Assembly (NCBI GenBank): GCA_015234045.1
Contig: JADFWU010000011.1
Location: forward strand, 17,428 to 81,427
Source: Magnetococcales bacterium
GTDB lineage: Bacteria > Pseudomonadota > Magnetococcia > Magnetococcales > JADFWU01
Direction: 5' to 3'
DNA: 64,000 nucleotides
This document shows positions 45,058 through 54,780 of the stretch, piece after piece (position 1 is the first letter of the stretch; each line of letters opens with the position of its first letter). A program made the position numbers and the translations under genes. The notes beneath the pieces were generated by a model. The model was given only the letters and a program-made list of their open reading frames with translations. It searched no databases and was not told where the DNA came from.

Positions 45058-46354
45058 CACTATTCAGGAAGCTGACACCATAGAACACCGGCTCGATGCC
45101 CTGCTCAAGCAGACCGAGGCCCTTTCGGATCAACCAATGGTGTTCGGTCTTGAACGCACCGAACACCTATTGGCTCGATTGGACAATCCGCACCATGGAC
45201 TGAACATTGTTCATGTGGCAGGCACAAATGGCAAAGGCTCGGTCATTGCCTTCATGACGGCGATGCTCATACAGGCAGGCATGACCGTCTACAGCCACAC
45301 ATCACCCCATCTGAACCACATCACCGAGCGCTATAGGATCAACGGAAAACCGGTAACATCATCCCAGCTTCATAATTTATTGGAAGAGATATTAGCCATC
45401 AATGCCGGAGAGTCCATCACCTCTTTTGAGTTGATGACCGTTGTAGCTTTGGTCCTATTTGCCCGTTTAACGAAACCAAAATCTCATAGCCCCTCTATCA
45501 TCCTTCTGGAAACAGGGCTCGGTGGTCGTTTGGACGCTACAAACGTAGTCACGCCCCTACTCTCGGTGATCACGGCTATCTCGCTGGACCACACCGATTT
45601 TTTAGGCAACACCCTCTCTGCCATTGCCGCAGAAAAAGCGGGCATCATAAAAAAAGGCCGCCCAGTCGTAGCGGCTCCTGCCCATGATGAAGCCTCTTCC
45701 ATTATCCAAGCCTATGCCAATAACCAAGGCGCTTCACTTTGGTTGGCCGGACGTGATTTTCATTTTGATCAAACCAAAAACGGTTGGCGCTATCAGGACC
45801 AGATTGGTCAGATTTCACTACCCAATCCAGCATTAACCGGCCAACATCAATTTGATAACGCAGCCCTTGCCATTGCAGCTGTACGCAAACTCATTCAATT
45901 GGGCCTCATTCCCGATCAATCCGACTGTTACCAAGCCATCAGCAAAGCCCAATGGCCTGGCCGTCTGGAACAGATATCAACAACACCAGCCATCTGGTTG
46001 GATGGCGCTCACAACCCAGCCGCAGCCCAAGCCCTGGCCACGGCCTGGACTCAATTGAACCACACACCAACGCTCATGATCTTCTCGGCATTGGCGGATA
46101 AAGAGATTGACCGCATGGTTGAGATCCTGGCCCCTTTGGCGGATCAGGTGATAATCACACCTCTATCCTCACCACGCGCAGCAACAATCCAAACGCTGAA
46201 AGAAGCTTGGGAAAGACAACAAATCAAAACAATCACCACTCAACACCCTGAACAGGCAGTGGAACAAGCGCGAAAGCTTGTCAATAAGGAAGACTCTATT
46301 CTGGTGTGCGGGTCTCTTGATCTGGTCGGAGTAGTCAGGAAATTTATTGCCTGA
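45038..46354 (+). CDS. folC: Folylpolyglutamate/dihydrofolate synthase
   Basis: 438 residues, Mur-ligase fold. The ATP loop is HVAGTNGKGSV near residue 63, with SPHLNHITER, the Mg-binding LETGLGGRLDATN and LDGAHNPAA near 330 all intact. It adds glutamate to dihydropteroate and folates. The start overlaps the end of accD in another frame. It closes this plus-strand housekeeping run; the next gene points the other way. Confidence 0.96.
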   Translation: MPNPHPDTIQEADTIEHRLDALLKQTEALSDQPMVFGLERTEHLLARLDNPHHGLNIVHVAGTNGKGSVIAFMTAMLIQAGMTVYSHTSPHLNHITERYRINGKPVTSSQLHNLLEEILAINAGESITSFELMTVVALVLFARLTKPKSHSPSIILLETGLGGRLDATNVVTPLLSVITAISLDHTDFLGNTLSAIAAEKAGIIKKGRPVVAAPAHDEASSIIQAYANNQGASLWLAGRDFHFDQTKNGWRYQDQIGQISLPNPALTGQHQFDNAALAIAAVRKLIQLGLIPDQSDCYQAISKAQWPGRLEQISTTPAIWLDGAHNPAAAQALATAWTQLNHTPTLMIFSALADKEIDRMVEILAPLADQVIITPLSSPRAATIQTLKEAWERQQIKTITTQHPEQAVEQARKLVNKEDSILVCGSLDLVGVVRKFIA

Positions 46355-46366
46355 CATAATGATCTA

Positions 46367-46915
46367 TTATGCAATTACTCGACGAACACCAGAGACAAAT
46401 GTGTTAAAACTGGTAGAACAATTATTCTCCAGATCCATGTGTGGACCGATAGCCCTTGAGCCCGCTATTTTTTGGTATTCTGTAGCAATTCTGGTGAGTT
46501 CCTGAACTGGGTTGCCCAGCCGATCCGGTGTTCTATACTTACGTTTATTCTGCATTTTTGACAGCCCATTGATGGCCATCCCTTTTTCTACGGCCTTCAA
46601 ATCCCCAAGATACCAGCTTTCCAACTCTCGACAGGCGATGCGAATCAGCACGCCTGTTTTGTTAGCCTGTTTGCAAAGATCGACCAACTTATTTTTCAGT
46701 TGATAACAGTCTGCACCATCACGATCTTGCAGCACCACAAATCGTGCATCCTGTGATTGCCACGCTTTTAAACGTCTGGGCATTTTTTTTGCAAGATCCT
46801 GTTTCCCTTCGAACACCAAATAGCGAATACGCACATCCTCTGGCACAAACCGAGGCAACACGCCCTTAAGCATCTCTTTTGCGGAAGGTTCCTCCAGTAA
46901 AAACACCAATTCCAT
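46367..46915 (-). CDS. DUF4276-family protein, partner of an AAA ATPase
   Basis: 182 residues. The pattern LVFLLEEPSAKEML at the start, VVLQDRDGADC near 72 and ACRELESWYLGD near 107 fits DUF4276, whose acidic motifs resemble a TOPRIM-type nuclease site. No transmembrane or signal segment is seen. It begins 2 bp after the stop of the ATPase gene, so the pair is one operon. By family knowledge such ATPase plus DUF4276 pairs occur widely and patchily, and related ATPase-TOPRIM pairs act in phage defence. Function here is unproved. Confidence 0.8.
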   Translation of the reverse strand: MELVFLLEEPSAKEMLKGVLPRFVPEDVRIRYLVFEGKQDLAKKMPRRLKAWQSQDARFVVLQDRDGADCYQLKNKLVDLCKQANKTGVLIRIACRELESWYLGDLKAVEKGMAINGLSKMQNKRKYRTPDRLGNPVQELTRIATEYQKIAGSRAIGPHMDLENNCSTSFNTFVSGVRRVIA

Positions 46916-46917
46916 AC

Positions 46918-48108
46918 TTACGGCTCCACACTTTCAAACAGACCTTCTTTCCACAGATACCCCATCTGATCGCCTGCATCCATACAAGCTTTAACCTGAG
47001 GATCATCCTGAGCACGCTGTATATGAGTCAAGCCCTCTTTTTTACTCAGCCAAAAGACCTCATCCACTCCCAAGGCATTCATAAAATCCGGTGAATGTGT
47101 AGAGACAAACACCTGTCCACCTCGATTGGCATAGCTGCGGAACTCTTCGGCCAACTCCCAAAGCAATGAAGGATAGAGCTGATTTTCAGGCTCTTCGACA
47201 CACAGAAGAGGATGTGGATTGGGATCGTATAACAGAATCAAATAAGCGAACATCTTAATGGTGCCATCTGAGACATGGCGGGCTAGAAAGGGATCTTCAA
47301 AAGCACCATCTTTGAATTTAAGAAGAACGCGCCCTTCTTCAGTGATCTTTGTTTCTACATTTTCAATGCCTGGGACGCGCGCTGACAGCTTGGCCAAAAT
47401 GGTCTGAAACTGTTGTTGGTGATGGGCATGAAGAAACTCCGTCACCAAAGAGAGATTCTCACCCTCAGTGGAGAGATGTTCTGCATAGCCCGCTTCTTGT
47501 TCCGGCCTAGCACGATTAATATGGAAATCAGACACATGCCAATTTTCGATTAAATCACCGAGCACACGTACAGCCGGAAACTCTTTAAACTGTGACAATC
47601 CGCGCACCGCTAGGATATCCGGTGATTTTAATGTCTGATCTTTGCGCTCCAACAGTTTGATATCATCAATATCCTCCAACTCATTGGTAACCGCGCTACC
47701 AACCCCTTTTTTAAAGTCCAGAAAATGCCAAGGCTGACCATGAGAACCGCGACGATATTTTAAGATTTCCCTCTCGACTACCGGCATACGGCTCTTTTTA
47801 TCATTATCAATCGAAAGGAAATAGGTCACCAAAGGCTGCCCCGGTTTCTCCCGAAATTTCAGGGTAATCTCAATAGGCCCTTTTGTGCCGCGACTGCGTA
47901 CTTCATCCAATCCACGATTTCCACCCAATTTATGAAGCGCAGTACGTATATTGCTTGTAAACGCTTCTTTAAGGAAACCAAACAGATGAAACAGAGTAGA
48001 TTTACCGGTGCCATTTGCGCCTATAAAAACACAAAGGCGCGGCAATTGATCAATTTCCATATCTGCAAAAGCACGAAATCGCTTTAGCTTGATCGATTCA
48101 ATTTGCAT
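46918..48108 (-). CDS. AAA/SMC-like ATPase (OLD/AAA_21 type)
   Basis: 396 residues from ATG 48108, after GGGGCGA; an earlier TTG frame begins directly behind the previous stop. Walker A is FIGANGTGKSTLFHL near residue 27. A long middle insertion follows. The signature and Walker B are in LLCVEEPENQLYP near 315, and the switch His in VSTHSPDFM near 348. This is the RecF/SMC-like ABC ATPase group found in OLD, Gabija-like and PARIS-like systems. It is followed at once by the DUF4276 gene. The pair lies 30 bp downstream of the radical SAM gene and may share its transcript. Confidence 0.85.
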   Translation of the reverse strand: MQIESIKLKRFRAFADMEIDQLPRLCVFIGANGTGKSTLFHLFGFLKEAFTSNIRTALHKLGGNRGLDEVRSRGTKGPIEITLKFREKPGQPLVTYFLSIDNDKKSRMPVVEREILKYRRGSHGQPWHFLDFKKGVGSAVTNELEDIDDIKLLERKDQTLKSPDILAVRGLSQFKEFPAVRVLGDLIENWHVSDFHINRARPEQEAGYAEHLSTEGENLSLVTEFLHAHHQQQFQTILAKLSARVPGIENVETKITEEGRVLLKFKDGAFEDPFLARHVSDGTIKMFAYLILLYDPNPHPLLCVEEPENQLYPSLLWELAEEFRSYANRGGQVFVSTHSPDFMNALGVDEVFWLSKKEGLTHIQRAQDDPQVKACMDAGDQMGYLWKEGLFESVEP

Positions 48109-48138
48109 TGGTTTTTCGCCCCTATTACGCCTATCCAA

Positions 48139-50256
48139 CTACGCCTTGGAAGTCCCCACCACGGTGTTCTTAAACTGACGCGCCAAAACAAACATGACAC
48201 CAACAAAAAAGCGATAGAACCGCTGTGGTGTGTTCAGACCTCGGACATGTTCCCACAGTTTAGAGGGGCGGAAATAGAACTTTCGGTAGGCGTATTTTTG
48301 CAGTTTGAGGATATCTTCCTGGGAGAGGGTTTCCAGGTGGTGGACTGGTGCTGAGTAGGTGCCGTAGAGGGAGTAGTCCCGGCTGTCTACCAAGCCTTGT
48401 TCATCCAATTGATAGTAGGCTTCACTGCCGGGATAGGGTTTTAGAATTAGGAATCGTGCGGTTTTGACGTTTAATTCCATAGCGAAGTCGATGGTTTTGT
48501 GGATGCCTTCTCGCGTATCACCGGGCAGCCCGAACATGAAGAAGCCCCAGGTGTCCAAACCCACTTCCTTAGCCAAGCGCACGGCGCGGCGGACGCGGTC
48601 CAGGCTGACACCTTTTTTGGCAATGTCCAACACATCGGTATCGCCGGATTCAATGCCAAAGCCGACATTACGCAAACCCGCATCACGTAACAGAGTCAGA
48701 ATCTCTTTGGAGACCATATCCGCTCGTAGGCCGTTGGCCACTTGCAGGCGCAGTTCATACGGTTCATTGATCAACAGCGTACACAGCTCACGCACAAAGC
48801 GTTTATTGGCGGTAAGCACGTCATCCATAAAATGGATCTCTTTGACACCGTAATCATTTACCAACAGGCGAATCTCTGCCAACACGTTTTGAGGCGAGCG
48901 AAAACGGGTCCGCCGCCCAAAGATATTCTTGGTCAAACAATAGGTACACAGACCAGGACAGCCACGGGAAACAATAATCACACCGGTGGGCGAATACTCT
49001 GCATCCGCAGGATCGTAGCGGTGTAGGTTTTTGACCTTATGATGTGCTGGCAGTGGATAATCATCCAGATTCGGCGTTAAACGCCGCTCACCACTGGCGG
49101 TTATGTTACCATTATTATCTTTGAAGACGACACCACGCACTGAGGAAAAATCCTCTGCCTTGGCCATAATGGCATCCACCAACTCAACAGCCGTACACTC
49201 CGCCTCACCGACCACGACAAAATCAAACATCGGCTCTTTGGCACACTCCAGGCTATCCACAGTGGCGTGAATCCCGCCGAGCATTACTGGAATATTATTA
49301 AACTGCGCCTTCGCCTTCTGGGCGATCTCCTGCGCATTAGGATAAGTCGGTGTTGTCGCGGTAAGGCCAAGGATATCAAAGCCGATTTGGGCGATATGGT
49401 TGAGCACATCATCCACATCCATCTCATCGGCATCCATATCGATCACTTCAACGGTGTGACCGGCTTTTTCCAACATGGCAGCGATCCAGAGCGTGCCCAA
49501 TGCCGGATAAGCGGGATTGATTTTGATGCCATAGACATTAAATTGACTGGGCACAACCAGCAATACCCGACCCAAGGTGCGCGGCTGACTGAGAATATAG
49601 TCAACGGTTTCCTCTTCGGACAGCGCTTTAGGCGCAACTGGCGTATTGAGATCAATACTGCTGAACGTACGTCCTTCAACGCTTTTTTTAGTGTAGCCCA
49701 TGGAGATTTCGGTCAACCTGGCCTGATTTTCAATCAAAGGCCGATTAACCAAAAAAGGATCATCCGCTGCGGGCATGGCATGAGCATCGGGAATCAGTCG
49801 CGCCATCAACGTTGGCAGATCATCCATGGCCAGCACATAGTGACTGGCACCAAACTCATGAAAGAAACCATGATCCAGCGTGGCTCCATCCAGCGTCAAC
49901 ACCGCGTTACGGGCACGTGGAAAATGATAGAGACAGCGTTGCGTTATCTCAACAAGATCAAAGGTCGCACACTGTTCACCGGCAATAATGAACAGCTCTG
50001 GCTCACCTTTATACTCACTAGTGAGATAGAACACCGCCTCTTCGACATTCTGTTCCTCCTCATCGATAATCAACGCCTCAAGATAGATATCGGCAGGTGA
50101 ACAGAGCGTTGTGAGCTGCATTCGAATGGCAGTAAGCTGTTGCTCGGAGAGCGCAGAGGAGAGCAGTGCGACAACGGCGGTCAATTCGGTTTTTCCCAGA
50201 TTGACACCACTCTCTACACGTCGTTGTCGTGGCATTCCAAGAGGCGCTGTTTGCAT
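48139..50256 (-). CDS. B12-binding-domain radical SAM protein
   Basis: 705 residues. An N-terminal unique region (about 1-210) precedes a cobalamin-binding-like Rossmann domain (about 230-375: YPALGTLWIAAMLEKAGHTV ... ILGLTATTPTY ... VMLGGIHAT). A radical SAM domain follows (about 420-640) with the cluster motif SRGCPGLCTYC (CxxxCxxC) and GFGIESGD. The base-off DxHxxG cobalamin motif is not seen, as is common in this class. The tail (about 650-705) is helical and basic. By family knowledge such enzymes methylate or rearrange lipids, hopanoids and natural products; the substrate is unknown. Confidence 0.88.
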   Translation of the reverse strand: MQTAPLGMPRQRRVESGVNLGKTELTAVVALLSSALSEQQLTAIRMQLTTLCSPADIYLEALIIDEEEQNVEEAVFYLTSEYKGEPELFIIAGEQCATFDLVEITQRCLYHFPRARNAVLTLDGATLDHGFFHEFGASHYVLAMDDLPTLMARLIPDAHAMPAADDPFLVNRPLIENQARLTEISMGYTKKSVEGRTFSSIDLNTPVAPKALSEEETVDYILSQPRTLGRVLLVVPSQFNVYGIKINPAYPALGTLWIAAMLEKAGHTVEVIDMDADEMDVDDVLNHIAQIGFDILGLTATTPTYPNAQEIAQKAKAQFNNIPVMLGGIHATVDSLECAKEPMFDFVVVGEAECTAVELVDAIMAKAEDFSSVRGVVFKDNNGNITASGERRLTPNLDDYPLPAHHKVKNLHRYDPADAEYSPTGVIIVSRGCPGLCTYCLTKNIFGRRTRFRSPQNVLAEIRLLVNDYGVKEIHFMDDVLTANKRFVRELCTLLINEPYELRLQVANGLRADMVSKEILTLLRDAGLRNVGFGIESGDTDVLDIAKKGVSLDRVRRAVRLAKEVGLDTWGFFMFGLPGDTREGIHKTIDFAMELNVKTARFLILKPYPGSEAYYQLDEQGLVDSRDYSLYGTYSAPVHHLETLSQEDILKLQKYAYRKFYFRPSKLWEHVRGLNTPQRFYRFFVGVMFVLARQFKNTVVGTSKA

Positions 50257-50470
50257 CGTTCTATCGCTTTCCGTTTATAAAGTTGCCTGGCCAACCGGTT
50301 GATGATCGAATAGGCTCGAGGGATTGTTTACTAAGGATGATGACTTGGAGAAAAGCATGAATCAGACCGATCATAGCGAATTTTTGCGCTCTTGGTGATC
50401 TTTTTTTTGAATTTCACGGTAACTATTCGGTTTTATGGCCTGCAAATCGTGTCAAAATTGAAAAATCAAA

Positions 50471-50526
50471 AAAAAACGGGTTGCCCAAGAGCGGCTCACA
50501 CGCCCTTGATCCAACCCGTTTTTATA
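50471..50526 (-). terminator. Probable terminator after the chemoreceptor gene
   Basis: Inverted arms aaaaacgggttg and caacccgttttt enclose about 30 nt, with a run of T after the stem on the minus strand. It lies just past the chemoreceptor stop. The loop is long but partly self-pairing. Confidence 0.6.
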
Positions 50527-50542
50527 CGCCACTACCACTATA

Positions 50543-53200
50543 TTAACACTGAAACCGACCTAACAACTGGTTCAGCTTATCTGCCACTGCGTTCATTTTT
50601 CCCGATCCTTCATGCACATCATGGCTGACATTGTTCATCTGTCCAGCCGTGTTGGTTAGTGTTTCCATGGTATCGCTGATCTCTTCGGAAGCACGGTACA
50701 CCTCACCAACATTACGACTGATATCAGAAGCAGCACTGGCTGAATCTGACACAGTCTGTGCAACGGCTTCCAGTCCGGTAGAGACATCACCCACATTTCG
50801 GCTTACCTCATCCATACCGGTTGAAATCTCTTGCACACTGTGACTCACCGCAGCAATACCAGAACTTGCTTCATCGACATTATTGGACACGCCGTGAATC
50901 TGCCCGGAAACATCGCTCATAGAGCCGGACATACTCATCATGGTATCGCCCTGCTCATCCATGGCGTACAGGATTTCTTCATTGGCTTGACTGATATGGT
51001 CGATGGCATCGGTAACCGATTTGGTCACACTGGCGACCTCCTCGGTATGGGTACGAATGTCATTGATTTTTTCGGAGATCATCTGAGTGGCATCACTGGT
51101 TTGACGAGCCAGATCTTTCACCTCATTGGCAACAACGGAGAACCCTTTACCCGCTTCGCCCGCACCGGCCGCTTCAATAGAAGCATTGAGGGCCAGCATA
51201 TTGGTCTGTTCGGCAATATTATTGATAATCTCAATAACATTGCCAATCTCTTCAGCCGAGCCCATCAACCGTTCCATCACTGCAACCGTTTGACCGGTCT
51301 GATGTTTTGCATTTCTGGAATCTTCGGTAGCACCTTTACATTTTTGACGTACAGCGTTGAGCGACTCTGTGATCTCTTCGACAGACATAACCACAGAATC
51401 AACATCCTTACTGGCACGAACTGCCGAATCACTGACATTCGCCATATTGGCACTGGCCTGTCCAGAGGCAGAAGCGATATTGCCCAACATGGTATTGGAC
51501 TCTTGCGTAGAAGTAGAGATGGTACCCATATTACTGCTGAACTGTGCGACAGAACTTGCCACACTATTCATATTGCCGCTCATCTGCTCTACCGCTGCGG
51601 AAATGGTGTTCATATTGGTGGAAGACTCATGCGCGGCACTGGATACAGCGCTGATCTGATCGCGCATTTCATCTGACATGCCGGTCATATTATCCGATAT
51701 GTCACTCAAAGATTGGGACACCATTTTAACCACTTCAGCATCTTGCTTGATCGTGCCGATGATCTCCTGAATAATCTCAACAAATCGATTGAACCACTGG
51801 GCCACCTCGCCCACCTCATCCTGTCCGGTAATTTTCAAACGCTTGGTCAGATCAGGATTATCACCATCGGCAAACACTTGAAGAGCATCGCACAACGCAT
51901 TGATTGGCCGGGTAATGGAGATTGTATTGATCATGGTCAACGCGGCACCGAACAGAATACCAATGACGAACAGAATCTGTGACATCATCACACCGGCATC
52001 AGCATCCGCTTTGGTAGAGATCAGAATTTCTTCCATCAGCTTCTCACCATCGCTGAGAATATCCTCAATCATCGGTTCAATGGTGTGAATGGCTTCACGC
52101 ATTTCAACAATCTGCGCGTCAACTATTTGATTTTGTTTGACCAGATTAAGAAATGCCATTTCATATAGTTCAAGATTTTTGGCAACCAGCACTTTCACAT
52201 CATCTTTAATTTGGGCTTCATCCACACTGACGCGAATATCAATCAGAGTTGATTTAAGGGCATCTACATATTTTTGACTACCACGCATGATGTAATCTTT
52301 TTCATGACGTCGCGCCATCAAAAGATCACGCCAGATATTGGGAATATAATGATTATTCAACACATCCTCGACCTCATGGGCCGCAGCGCTCATATTTTTA
52401 TAGCGCGGATCATTCAACCCAATCGTTTCACCGGACAAACGCGGTCCGGCATAGCCACCAAAAGCTGATTTATATTGGGCAACCAGATTGGATAACGTGG
52501 TAACCAACTCTTCACCAATACGAGAAACGGCAACATGGTCGAAAAAGAGTTGCTGTGTTTTTTTGAATTTCTTGATGTATTTGCGACTACCTCGAACAAC
52601 GAAGTCTTTTTCATTGCGACGCAGTTCACCCAAATCAATCTTCAATTGGGCAACATCAAAATCACTGAGCGCTTCGGATACGGTATGTGCAGCCGAACGG
52701 AACTGACCTTGCAGGCCGGATTTATGGTCATACCCTTTGATCTTCCATGCGGCGGCGACTTTTTCAAAGGAGTTGAGATAGATCAGGGCATTATTTTTGA
52801 AGTTTACAGCATCCTCTTGAAGCATGGCGGAAATTTCACTGACTCCATCATCCTCTTCCAAATGCCTGCCAACAGCGCCTACGCCCTCCGCTTCCTTGAT
52901 TAGATTTTCGATGGCCTCACGCACTTGTACAACATACTTGTCATCGCGCCGCATCAGAAAATCTTTTTCCCGCCGCCGAGCTTGCAGCATCCAGTAACTG
53001 ATACCACGCGCACGCTGTTTCAGCTCAACACCGGTATCAAGCAGGTGTTCGTACCCTTCCTGAGTTTCCCAGACTGTCATCTGAAAATTGCCGACAACAA
53101 ACAAGAAAACCACACCAACCAGCCCGGAAATCAAAACAATACGCGGCATTAACCGCATATTGTTGAAACGCGCCAACAACGACTTGCTATTGGATGACAT
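50543..53200 (-). CDS. Methyl-accepting chemotaxis protein with a triplicated HBM-like sensor
   Basis: 885 residues. Membrane helices at about 18-38 and 405-428 enclose a periplasmic helical sensor of about 365 residues. The sensor contains three copies of an R-R-x-E-K-D-[FY]-x-[MV]-R-x4-K-Y-[VI] motif at about 74-90, 193-209 and 296-311. Two such motifs mark the HBM (helical bimodular) domain, so one module seems to have been added. HAMP at about 430-485. The signalling hairpin tip ALNASIEAAGAGEAGKGFSVVANEV is complete, but the coiled coil is extended by Ser/Met-rich repeats. By family knowledge HBM receptors sense organic acids. There is no CheR-docking pentapeptide at the C-terminus. Confidence 0.95.
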   Translation of the reverse strand: MSSNSKSLLARFNNMRLMPRIVLISGLVGVVFLFVVGNFQMTVWETQEGYEHLLDTGVELKQRARGISYWMLQARRREKDFLMRRDDKYVVQVREAIENLIKEAEGVGAVGRHLEEDDGVSEISAMLQEDAVNFKNNALIYLNSFEKVAAAWKIKGYDHKSGLQGQFRSAAHTVSEALSDFDVAQLKIDLGELRRNEKDFVVRGSRKYIKKFKKTQQLFFDHVAVSRIGEELVTTLSNLVAQYKSAFGGYAGPRLSGETIGLNDPRYKNMSAAAHEVEDVLNNHYIPNIWRDLLMARRHEKDYIMRGSQKYVDALKSTLIDIRVSVDEAQIKDDVKVLVAKNLELYEMAFLNLVKQNQIVDAQIVEMREAIHTIEPMIEDILSDGEKLMEEILISTKADADAGVMMSQILFVIGILFGAALTMINTISITRPINALCDALQVFADGDNPDLTKRLKITGQDEVGEVAQWFNRFVEIIQEIIGTIKQDAEVVKMVSQSLSDISDNMTGMSDEMRDQISAVSSAAHESSTNMNTISAAVEQMSGNMNSVASSVAQFSSNMGTISTSTQESNTMLGNIASASGQASANMANVSDSAVRASKDVDSVVMSVEEITESLNAVRQKCKGATEDSRNAKHQTGQTVAVMERLMGSAEEIGNVIEIINNIAEQTNMLALNASIEAAGAGEAGKGFSVVANEVKDLARQTSDATQMISEKINDIRTHTEEVASVTKSVTDAIDHISQANEEILYAMDEQGDTMMSMSGSMSDVSGQIHGVSNNVDEASSGIAAVSHSVQEISTGMDEVSRNVGDVSTGLEAVAQTVSDSASAASDISRNVGEVYRASEEISDTMETLTNTAGQMNNVSHDVHEGSGKMNAVADKLNQLLGRFQC

Positions 53201-54021
53201 ACCCTCGACCCCATGACGGAATAATAATTTCAGGCCCTCATATCTGACATCTGACTGAAATCACAATGACAATAAGTCCGGCCTTGCCAAAACCGGGTGT
53301 TTAATAGCTCACAAAAATGCCTCAAACCGTGAATCTGTTTGAATCTGGATGCGCCATGTCTCGGTGAATTGTTTGCCAATCTCTCATTGGAGGGCGACTA
53401 AAAAAACAGAGCGCCCCTAAAGCTATGAATTGACCAAACTTATCACAATTTCAGACATCTTGATAACGCTACAAAGCTATCCAACCAACAACATTAATCA
53501 CCCAAACCGGACAAAGCAACAAAAACCTGAAAGACCTCATCAAGACATTGAATGATTCTAAGTTATCGGAACCAGTTTTCCGCGAGGATAATAAACCCAG
53601 CCAACAAAATCAAATTAATACTTAAATAACAGTGAACTGTTGACATAAAAATAGAAACAAACAGCCGGGAACGCAATAACAGAAGACAACAAACACGCTA
53701 CTGACCATTGAAAAGGTGATGCTTTTTTATGTGGCGATCCAATATTAAATAGGCTTTTCGCAATTGCCGACATATAAGTTTGCTTTCCATATCACGCCAT
53801 GCGCTCCTTGACACACATCGGAGGAATGAACCAGACATCCTCACTATTTGTCCAACTTATTAATAGATCAGCAAAACATGCTACCGAATCGCCGTAAACA
53901 TCCACCAGAACTTTCACGGCCATCTATGGGAGAAACTGTTTCACGATTAGGAGTTACCACCATGTCCGCCCTGATGTACGATCAACTCCATCCGTTATCC
54001 AAACCGAAGGAGACAAACACG
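53201..54021. other. Intergenic region, no gene supported
   Basis: About 650 to 820 bp between the divergent chemoreceptor and nuclease genes, AT-rich, without a frame that has both a ribosome site and a familiar product. Promoters of both genes must lie here; none stands out. If the nuclease starts at ATG 53962 the region ends there. Confidence 0.5.
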
Positions 54022-54573
54022 ATGAAACCGGCCCTTCAATGGGGCTTATCCGTGGTGGCCATGCTGTTGCTGATCGCTGGGGTATGGTGGTTTCAGCTGG
54101 TTAGCCAGTCACCGGGGTCATGGACAGGCAACGCAACGGTTCTGGATGGCGATCATCTTAAAATAAGGGATCAATTGATACGTCTGGAAGGGATGGATGC
54201 GTGGGAGCCGGCTCAAGGCTGCCCGGATGCCACAGGAGAACTCTATCCCTGTGGCGAATCAGCCACAGCCTTTATGCAACTTTTATTGAAAGATGAAACT
54301 GTTACCTGCACACAAACAAGCCGTGATCGATTCAAGCGCCCAATTGCTTCCTGTGAATTTTCCGGCAATGATATCGGCAGTATTATGGTCAGAAGCGGCC
54401 ACGCTGTGGTCACATGGTCCAAGCGCTATCGCCAGGAAGAGCTGTGGGCAAAGAAGTGGCGTGTTGGTGGATGGCGTGGTTGGCCGGAACAAGAACCGGT
54501 ACTGCCCAAATGGTGGCGCTGGAAACACCGGGACAAAGTCAACCCGGAACACCCTTATCGGGCATTTCAATAA
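54022..54573 (+). CDS. Membrane-anchored staphylococcal-nuclease-like protein
   Basis: 183 residues from ATG 54022, which has AAGGAG 9 nt upstream; ATG 53962 (AGGAGTTACC upstream) is a second candidate. One membrane helix at about 7-27 is followed by an SNase domain. It shows the expected order VLDGDHLKIRDQLIRLEGMDAWE, GESATAFMQLLL, VTCTQTSRDRFKRPIASCEF and the closing AVVTWSKRY. The catalytic Asp (DGD) and Arg residues are present. Such proteins are thermonucleases acting outside the inner membrane. Two Cys near QGCPDATGELYPCG could form a disulphide. Confidence 0.85.
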   Translation: MKPALQWGLSVVAMLLLIAGVWWFQLVSQSPGSWTGNATVLDGDHLKIRDQLIRLEGMDAWEPAQGCPDATGELYPCGESATAFMQLLLKDETVTCTQTSRDRFKRPIASCEFSGNDIGSIMVRSGHAVVTWSKRYRQEELWAKKWRVGGWRGWPEQEPVLPKWWRWKHRDKVNPEHPYRAFQ

Positions 54574-54608
54574 AGATAAGAGTCACGCAATTGAATGAAT
54601 TTTGTACC

Positions 54609-54721
54609 CGTCATTCTCGCGGAAGCGGGAATCCAGTTTGGTTTTCTGCCCCTGAATTTCAGCTTCTGCGGGAATGCCGGCACACGCTTTGATGCCTGTT
54701 TCAACCGGCAATTGCGTAACG
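54609..54721. repeat. Dispersed repeat, copy A
   Basis: Contains cgtcattctcgcggaagcgggaat (54609-54632) and a 28-bp block (54694-54721, gcctgtttcaaccggcaatt followed by gcgtaacg) that recurs exactly at 60297-60324. Lies in a 207-bp gap after the nuclease gene. No coding capacity. Confidence 0.75.
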
Positions 54722-54780
54722 CCTAAAACAGCCAAAGAAAGGACTCAACGCGCCTCCCTTAGGGCCACGGAAAAAACACC

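Noticed and set aside
49267-50100. 277-codon open frame opposite the radical SAM gene
   Set aside because: Antisense to a well-supported gene with clear motifs and without a recognisable product.
50831-51676. 281-codon open frame opposite the chemoreceptor
   Set aside because: His/Ile-rich antisense translation of the Ser/Met-rich signalling coiled coil; not a gene.
53255-53320. Sigma-28-like promoter (TAAA then GCCGgact) before the chemoreceptor
   Set aside because: Spacing is 17 instead of 15 bp and the -10 half matches poorly; not reported as a feature.
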